From: an uncultured Rhodospirillales bacterium
GTDB taxonomy: Bacteria; Pseudomonadota; Alphaproteobacteria; CALMVH01
NCBI GenBank assembly: GCA_937873165.1
Contig: CALMVH010000108.1
Location: forward strand, 5,326 to 18,586
DNA: 13,261 nucleotides
Reading direction: 5' to 3'
Position numbers and translations under genes: made by a program. The notes below the pieces were generated by a model. It searched no databases. It worked only from the letters and a program-made list of their open reading frames with translations, and had not been told where the DNA came from. Positions 9,002-13,261 of the stretch are shown in pieces; the stretch's first letter is position 1; every line of letters begins with the position of its first letter.

Positions 9002-10138
9002 TCAGGCTACCGCCTGGTTGGTCGGATCCGCGCCTTCGATGAACGCCTCCAGGGCGGCATGCGCCTTGTCGTCGGTCATCTGGACGGGCGGATGCTTGCA
9101 GAAGACGGCCGCGGCCGGATAGATCGGACCGGCCAGGCCCCGGTCCATGGCGACCTTGGCGCACCGGATCATGTCGATCGCAACACCGGCGGAGTTCGGG
9201 CTGTCCTCCACAGACAAGCGCAGTTCCAGGTTCATCGGAACACCGCCGAACATCGATCCCTCCATGCGAAGGAAACACACCTTGTTGTCGTTCTGCCAGG
9301 CGACATAGTCGGACGGACCGATGTGGATATTCTCGTCCTCCAGCCGCTCCTCGGCCACCGATTGCACGGCCTCGGTCTTCGATATCTTCTTGGAAGCAAG
9401 ACGCGCCTTGTTGGTCATGTTCAGAAAATCGGTGTTGCCCCCGGTGTTCAGCTGATAGGTGCGCTCCAGCTTCACGCCCCGCTTGTGAAACAGGTCGGTC
9501 AGCGTGCGGTGGACAATCGTGGCGCCCAGCTGCGCCTTGATATCGTCGCCGATGATCGGCACGCCCGCCACACGGAAACGCTGTGCCCAGGCTTCATCGC
9601 TGGCGATGAAAACGGGGATGTTGTTGACAAATGCAACGCCTGCTTCCAACGCACACTCGGCATAGAACTCCGTCGCGGCCTGGCTGCCCACGGGCAGGTA
9701 GTTCATCAGCACGTCTGCGCCGGAACTGCGCAGAACCTGCACGACGTCCGCTTTCGTGGGCTGCGGCGCATCCGCCACCTTGAAGGTGCGGTCGTCCGGA
9801 TACTCCGCCATGTGAGGCGATACCCCGTCCAACACCACGCCCATGCGGACCGGCACGCCGGTCGTTTCCACGGATTCGCAGAACTTCGCCGTGCAGTTCG
9901 GCGGCGCGAAAATAGCCTCGGCAATGTCGCGTCCTACCTTGCGGGAGTCCACATCCCATGCCGCGACGATCCGGATATCGCCGGGCGTGTAGCCCGCCAG
10001 GTCCCAGTGCATCAGCCCCGTCCGCTGGTTGGCGCCATGGCGGTAGTAGTTCACGCCCTGGACCAGGGAACTGGCACAGTTCCCAAGTCCCACAATGGCA
10101 ACGGAGATACTGCGTTCGGGGGAAGACGGCTGAGGCAT
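9002..10138 (-). CDS. ino1: myo-Inositol-1-phosphate (inositol-3-phosphate) synthase
   Basis: NAD-dependent enzyme that converts glucose 6-phosphate to 1D-myo-inositol 3-phosphate, the only de novo route to inositol. The 378-residue length matches the short prokaryotic form (actinobacterial and archaeal type) rather than the longer eukaryotic form. Motifs seen are the Rossmann loop VGLGNCASSLVQG (16-28), MNYLPVGSQAATEFY (145-159), FVNNIPVFIASD (170-181), GGNTDFLNM (233-241) and EDSPNSAGVAIDMIR (311-325). AGGA eight bases before the ATG supports the start. It follows the glycosidase-like gene by 9 bases and is the fourth gene of a tight operon, so its inositol phosphate probably feeds a product made by the neighbouring methyltransferase, phosphatase and epimerase. 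Confidence 0.93.
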   Translation of the reverse strand: MPQPSSPERSISVAIVGLGNCASSLVQGVNYYRHGANQRTGLMHWDLAGYTPGDIRIVAAWDVDSRKVGRDIAEAIFAPPNCTAKFCESVETTGVPVRMGVVLDGVSPHMAEYPDDRTFKVADAPQPTKADVVQVLRSSGADVLMNYLPVGSQAATEFYAECALEAGVAFVNNIPVFIASDEAWAQRFRVAGVPIIGDDIKAQLGATIVHRTLTDLFHKRGVKLERTYQLNTGGNTDFLNMTNKARLASKKISKTEAVQSVAEERLEDENIHIGPSDYVAWQNDNKVCFLRMEGSMFGGVPMNLELRLSVEDSPNSAGVAIDMIRCAKVAMDRGLAGPIYPAAAVFCKHPPVQMTDDKAHAALEAFIEGADPTNQAVA

Positions 10139-10147
10139 GCAGAAATC

Positions 10148-11074
10148 CTAGGTTAGGGCACGTTCGGGGCTGATATTCGTCTTTGCGGGCGCGTAGCGGT
10201 CGATCATCCACGCGCAGAACTCGGCAAAGGCCTGCGGGTCGCGCGGCGGGCTGGTATGGTGTGGGGCAAGGCCCTCATGCTCGGGCGTAAAGCAGAAAGT
10301 CACTGTCACGTTGAAATCGGCCAGTGCTTCCATCTGCCGGTCGAACCAGCCAATGCCGTCCGGCTGGAACACGTCGGCCCAGGAGAGCCCGGTACGTACA
10401 TGGCGTACGCCCAGGCGCTTCAACCATTGCACGGCGTCGGCCAGCCGAGGATCGTTGTAATGAAACCACTGAACGAGACCCATCCCGTCCGCATAGCGGG
10501 CGTAATGGTCGAGCGACGGCTTGGGTGTGCCATCTTCGCGGATAAGCCCCATGTAGAAATGCCGGTAATAGCTTGAACCCTCGGCCTCGCGGTGCCGGGT
10601 GGTCGCCCCCCAGCTCGTGGGCAGGTCGAACAGGCTGTACCAGAACACGCGGGGCACGCGGCCAACCAGAAGCTCGGCCGTGCGGTCGACGCCGAATACC
10701 TGTACTTCCTCGGCCCCGAACGAGCCAACGCCGACTTCCGTCACCCAGATCGGCTTACCCTGCGCCACCGCCTCGATTTCCGCGATCTTGGCCGGCCATT
10801 CGTGAATGGACCACAGGTTCCAGTCCAGCGGAAATCCATGCACCGCCAGAGCGTCGACTGCCGGAAACACTCCATGGGCCTCCATCCGGCGCACCCAGTG
10901 AGGATCGATGGGCGACATGCCTCCCAGGACGCGCGTGATGTTGGGATTGACCGCCGCGATGGAGTTGCCTGCGCGGATCACCATATCGGCGTACAGGGAC
11001 CAGTCCGCGTCCAGTTCGGGATCCCAGTGCGACTTGTTGTTCGGCTCGTTCCACAGCATGGCCGCTTCGATCAT
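10148..11074 (-). CDS. Clan GH-A glycosidase-like protein, apparently circularly permuted
   Basis: A 308-residue protein with the sequence marks of a (beta/alpha)8 clan-A glycoside hydrolase (GH39/xylosidase-like). It opens with MLWNEPNN (6-13), whose E10 is the expected acid/base; then ALAVHGFPLDW (75-85), PIWVTEVGVGSFG (108-120) with E113 as the expected nucleophile, and VFWYSLFDLP (143-152). The C-terminal third, with GVRHVRTGLSWADVF (222-236) and NVTVTFCFTPEHEG (255-268), looks like strands 1-3, which normally precede the NEP strand. The start at 11074 is set by an ATGA overlap with the methyltransferase stop; the open frame continues upstream to 11257, but that part is the methyltransferase read out of frame. 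There is no signal peptide, so it acts in the cytoplasm, perhaps as a transferase or hydrolase on an intermediate of the operon's pathway. Confidence 0.78.
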   Translation of the reverse strand: MIEAAMLWNEPNNKSHWDPELDADWSLYADMVIRAGNSIAAVNPNITRVLGGMSPIDPHWVRRMEAHGVFPAVDALAVHGFPLDWNLWSIHEWPAKIAEIEAVAQGKPIWVTEVGVGSFGAEEVQVFGVDRTAELLVGRVPRVFWYSLFDLPTSWGATTRHREAEGSSYYRHFYMGLIREDGTPKPSLDHYARYADGMGLVQWFHYNDPRLADAVQWLKRLGVRHVRTGLSWADVFQPDGIGWFDRQMEALADFNVTVTFCFTPEHEGLAPHHTSPPRDPQAFAEFCAWMIDRYAPAKTNISPERALT

Positions 11075-11877
11075 GGCTTTGTCTTTTGTTTGGGATTTCG
11101 GGCCGGATAAACTGCCGGCAATGCTGTCTCGGCGTAGGGGGTTTCTACCGCCCGGCAGATATAGACTTCGGTTTCGGGATGCTGGTCGATGCGGAAACCG
11201 GCGGAACGCAGCATGGCTTCGGTACAGGCACGGTTTGGAACCCACCAGTTCGTCCAATCGTGGGCGTACTCACGCTCGACGAACGACATGCGGGGGAAGC
11301 CCGGCTGGTCGAAGATCCCGGTCTCCTCGAACGAATAGTCACCCTCCAAGGCCATGAGGTCAGGGGACCCGCGCTGCATCGACTGGAAGACCAGCATGTC
11401 GTCAGCGACATGCTCCCGGATAAGATCCAGCGCCAGAAGCGGGTGGCGCAGGTGATACATCACTCCCATGAAGATAACGATGTCGAAGCGTTGGCCCAGC
11501 GCGCCGACATCGTACACCGACATGTTGCGGAACTCGATCCGGTCCATGCCCTGTACCCGGGCGGCAAGCCGTGCTTGTGAAAGGTAACGCTCGTCGCTGT
11601 CGATCCCGACCACCTGCGCTGCGCCGCGCCGCTGCATCTCGATGGCATAGAAGCCCGCATTGCAGCCGATATCCAGCACCGTGCGGCCCGAAAGATCTGC
11701 TGGAATGGTGTGGGCGAACTTACGGAACTTCCGTCCCGGATAGTCGTACAGGAAATGATCCGGCGCGGTCCAGATACCGTTCAGTTCCATGTTGTGGAAC
11801 CAAGGCGCCAGCGCATCGATTTCCGCCTGGAGCGCGAGGGAAGGGTTTGCCTTCACGGCCGATCCAAGCTCGGTCAT
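11071..11877 (-). CDS. SAM-dependent methyltransferase, CmoB-like (TIGR04290-like)
   Basis: A 268-residue class I methyltransferase. The SAM-binding motif I is VLDIGCNAGFYAIEM (67-81), the ribose-binding acid is D93 in VVGIDSD, and post-motifs include FDIVIFMGVMYHLRHPLLAL (131-150). The GCNAGFY variant and the YHLRHP motif place it near CmoB/DUF1698; from memory it resembles the TIGR04290 (Rta_06860) group, which I cannot confirm here. C-terminal features include TNWWVPNRACTEAMLRSAGF. Both ends overlap neighbours by ATGA: its ATG overlaps the phosphatase stop and its TGA overlaps the glycosidase-like start, so translation is probably coupled. The substrate is unknown; a sugar or inositol derivative would fit the operon. 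It is unlikely to be the tRNA-modifying CmoB itself, because no cmoA adjoins it and the operon is metabolic. Confidence 0.83.
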   Translation of the reverse strand: MTELGSAVKANPSLALQAEIDALAPWFHNMELNGIWTAPDHFLYDYPGRKFRKFAHTIPADLSGRTVLDIGCNAGFYAIEMQRRGAAQVVGIDSDERYLSQARLAARVQGMDRIEFRNMSVYDVGALGQRFDIVIFMGVMYHLRHPLLALDLIREHVADDMLVFQSMQRGSPDLMALEGDYSFEETGIFDQPGFPRMSFVEREYAHDWTNWWVPNRACTEAMLRSAGFRIDQHPETEVYICRAVETPYAETALPAVYPARNPKQKTKP

Positions 11878-12467
11878 ACCGCACTGCCCTCATTCACTCT
11901 CACGACGCGCATCCCCCAGTCACCAGCCTGTACCACGCTGTTCGAAGCCGGATCGATTTCGAAACGCAGAAGGTTGTCCAGCGTCAAACCCAGTACATGG
12001 CAGATCACGGCGCGGATTATATCGCAATGACTGACCATCAACACGTTTGCGCCGGAAAAGGTTGCAGCGGCCGTCTGCAAATGGCTTACCGCCCGTGCCT
12101 GTGCATCTGCCATCGACTCGCCACCTTTGGCGGTCGCACGGGCGCGATGCCCATTCCAGTTCCGCCAGTCCTCGTCGTCCTGCAGGCTGGCGAAGCTGCG
12201 GCCGGTCCATTCGCCGAAATCGATCTCCGTCAGGGCGTCCACTACCTGGATGGGCCGTTCGCCCGCGATTGCGGCGGCTGTCTGCATGGCGCGCTCGACA
12301 GGGCTGGTCTGCACTGCCGCGAGATCAATCGCCCCGAACCTGCGGGCAAGCCCCCTCGCCTGCGCCTGCCCTTCGGCGCTGAGCGGCAAGCCCGGTTGCC
12401 GCCCGGACAGCGTATGCCCCACATGCGCGTGCGCCGCATGGCGAACCAGGAAGATCGTCGCGGTCAT
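11874..12467 (-). CDS. Histidine phosphatase family protein
   Basis: A 197-residue protein of the phosphoglycerate-mutase-like histidine phosphatase superfamily. The catalytic core is present: R9-H10 in FLVRHAAHAH (6-15), R59 in SPVERAMQTA (55-64), acid/base E81 in LTEIDFGEWTG (79-89) and H147 in VSHCDIIRAV (145-154). The usual RHG triplet is RHA here, a common tolerated variant. Related enzymes include CobC and broad-specificity phosphatases; a true glycolytic mutase would be longer. As first gene of the operon containing inositol-phosphate synthase, it is a candidate for dephosphorylating inositol phosphate or a later intermediate, which is inference only. The ATG has no Shine-Dalgarno; a GC-rich hairpin (12478-12491) lies just upstream. 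The stop overlaps the methyltransferase ATG by four bases. Confidence 0.87.
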   Translation of the reverse strand: MTATIFLVRHAAHAHVGHTLSGRQPGLPLSAEGQAQARGLARRFGAIDLAAVQTSPVERAMQTAAAIAGERPIQVVDALTEIDFGEWTGRSFASLQDDEDWRNWNGHRARATAKGGESMADAQARAVSHLQTAAATFSGANVLMVSHCDIIRAVICHVLGLTLDNLLRFEIDPASNSVVQAGDWGMRVVRVNEGSAV

Positions 12468-12477
12468 CGGGCAAGAG

Positions 12478-12491
12478 GGGGCAAGCGCCCC
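12478..12491. promoter_or_regulatory. Hairpin in the leader of the phosphatase operon
   Basis: GGGGC and GCCCC are 5-base GC-only arms around a 4-base loop, ending 11 bases before the operon's first start codon, where a Shine-Dalgarno would be expected but is not seen. It could dampen or regulate initiation; it could also be chance in GC-rich DNA. Confidence 0.3.
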
Positions 12492-12501
12492 GAAGCGGAC
12501 G

Positions 12502-12530
12502 TTGACAACATACGCTAGTTATTGAATAGA
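12502..12530 (+). promoter_or_regulatory. Possible promoter for the epimerase gene
   Basis: A perfect TTGACA (12502-12507) lies in the 174-base divergent intergenic region, inside the symmetric GTTGACAAC (12501-12509). The best -10 at a 17-base spacing is only AATAGA (12525-12530), so the call is weak. The leader would be about 105 bases. The promoter of the opposite operon must lie in the same region, but I could not pick it out. Confidence 0.3.
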
Positions 12531-12641
12531 GAAGAAGATGAAGCTACCGCCCGGCTGACGGTTGCCTGCAAGACGATAACGGCCATCGGCTGTAGGTGAC
12601 CGAATGCCGACGCCTTGTCAATGTAGATCCTTGGGATAACG

Positions 12642-13261
12642 ATGTCTGAAACTGTTCTGATTACCGGCGGCGCCGGATTTATTGGCCGCTTCGTCACCGA
12701 CGAGCTTTTGCGGCGGGGGCATCGCGTACGGATCCTCGACAGCCTGATAGAGCAGGTACACGGCACGGCTGGCCGGCCGGCTGGTCTAAGTGCCGAAGCC
12801 GAGCTGATCCATGCGGACGTGCGCGACGGCGACGCGATGGCGAAGGCGCTGGGTGGAGTTGATAGCGTCGTGCACCTGGCCGCGGAGGTCGGGGTCGGTC
12901 AGTCGATGTATGCGGTCGAGCGGTACACCTCCACCAATGACGTAGGAACCGCGGTTCTGTTCGAAAAGCTGATCGATCAGCCGGTACGCCGCGTGGTAAC
13001 TGCGTCGTCCATGAGCATCTATGGCGAAGGCCTTTATCGAAACGCGGATGGCGCGCTGGTGCAGGATGCTGAGCGGGCTTCGCGCGCCAGCGATACGGAT
13101 AGCTGGGACCCCGTGGATGCGCAGGGACGTACCCTGCAGCCGGTGGCGACGCCTGAATGGAAGCGCCCGAATCTTGCCTCCATCTACGCGCTGAACAAGT
13201 ATGTGCAGGAGCGTACGACGCTGATCATGACCAAGCCGTACGGGATGGAGGGCGTGTGCCT
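12642..13261 (+). CDS. NAD-dependent epimerase/dehydratase (partial, runs off the window)
   Basis: The first 206 codons of an extended SDR sugar-nucleotide epimerase or dehydratase; the rest lies beyond the window. Nucleotide-binding TGGAGFIG is at 8-15, an acidic residue closes strand 2 (ILDSL, D33), then VVHLAAEVGVGQSMY (76-90), TASSMSIYGEG (120-130) and the catalytic Y182-x3-K186 in SIYALNKYVQE. The serine cluster at 122-125 is in the right place for the catalytic triad. An insertion between 130 and 180 with acidic and proline residues is longer than in GalE. The ATG at 12642 is preceded by GGGA (12633-12636) at a short spacing. It is divergent from the phosphatase-methyltransferase-glycosidase-ino1 operon and likely belongs to the same pathway, supplying or altering a nucleotide sugar. 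Confidence 0.88.
   Translation, partial: MSETVLITGGAGFIGRFVTDELLRRGHRVRILDSLIEQVHGTAGRPAGLSAEAELIHADVRDGDAMAKALGGVDSVVHLAAEVGVGQSMYAVERYTSTNDVGTAVLFEKLIDQPVRRVVTASSMSIYGEGLYRNADGALVQDAERASRASDTDSWDPVDAQGRTLQPVATPEWKRPNLASIYALNKYVQERTTLIMTKPYGMEGVC

Noticed and set aside
8933..10156. Plus-strand open frame (407 codons) opposite ino1
   Set aside because: Mirror of the ino1 codon pattern with no domain; ino1 itself is unmistakable.
11075..11257. N-terminal extension of the glycosidase-like gene up to 11257
   Set aside because: These codons are the methyltransferase gene read in another frame; the ATGA overlap at 11071-11074 gives the natural start.
11571..12518. Plus-strand open frame opposite the methyltransferase and phosphatase genes
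   Set aside because: It spans two well-supported genes, has biased composition and no domain.
12615..12641. Second possible promoter (TTGTCA) just before the epimerase
   Set aside because: No acceptable -10 at 16-18 bases, and transcription would have to start inside or after the ATG.
12515..12766. Minus-strand open frame of 83 codons across the divergent intergenic region
   Set aside because: Overlaps the start of the epimerase gene and shows no domain; the region is better explained as promoter and leader.

Overview
The window looks like a chromosomal segment of an alphaproteobacterium, probably from the Acetobacteraceae/Rhodospirillales side. The evidence is the adjacent dnaG-rpoD pair, a SecB of alphaproteobacterial type and GC-rich core genes. 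The genus cannot be told from this sequence. All genes are on the minus strand except secB at the left edge and a sugar-nucleotide epimerase running off the right edge.

Left part (1-3756): secB converges on, and overlaps by 8 bases, a TupA-like ATP-grasp gene. Next come a fusion of a five-helix membrane module to a TIGR01777/YfcH-type short-chain dehydrogenase and a DUF4166 gene. This stretch is visibly less GC-rich than the rest: by hand count 29/60 at 1381-1440 and 28/60 at 3301-3360, against 41/60 at 7261-7320 inside dnaG. It reads as an accessory block set between secB and rpoD.

Middle (3778-8979): rpoD, dnaG and a hipA-like kinase gene with no hipB beside it. dnaG is unusual. Its last ~65 codons are out of frame, and the displaced ancestral frame can be read beside it, itself interrupted by a TAA. 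The primase therefore seems to have lost its normal helicase-binding tail, or there is an error in the sequence. dnaG also has a TATAAA box six bases before its ATG and no Shine-Dalgarno, so it may be leaderless.

Right part (9002-13261): a tight operon encodes a histidine phosphatase, a CmoB-like methyltransferase, a glycosidase-like protein and an inositol-3-phosphate synthase. It has two ATGA stop/start overlaps and a 9-base gap. A NAD-dependent epimerase starts divergently. The glycosidase appears to be a circularly permuted TIM barrel: its first strand is the NEP (acid/base) strand, and strands 1-3 come at the C-terminus. Together these genes look like a small pathway for a methylated inositol- or sugar-containing compound. 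The product is unknown, and this cluster is the best candidate for an undescribed system here. No tRNA, rRNA, CRISPR array, insertion sequence or gene-free stretch over 300 bases was seen.
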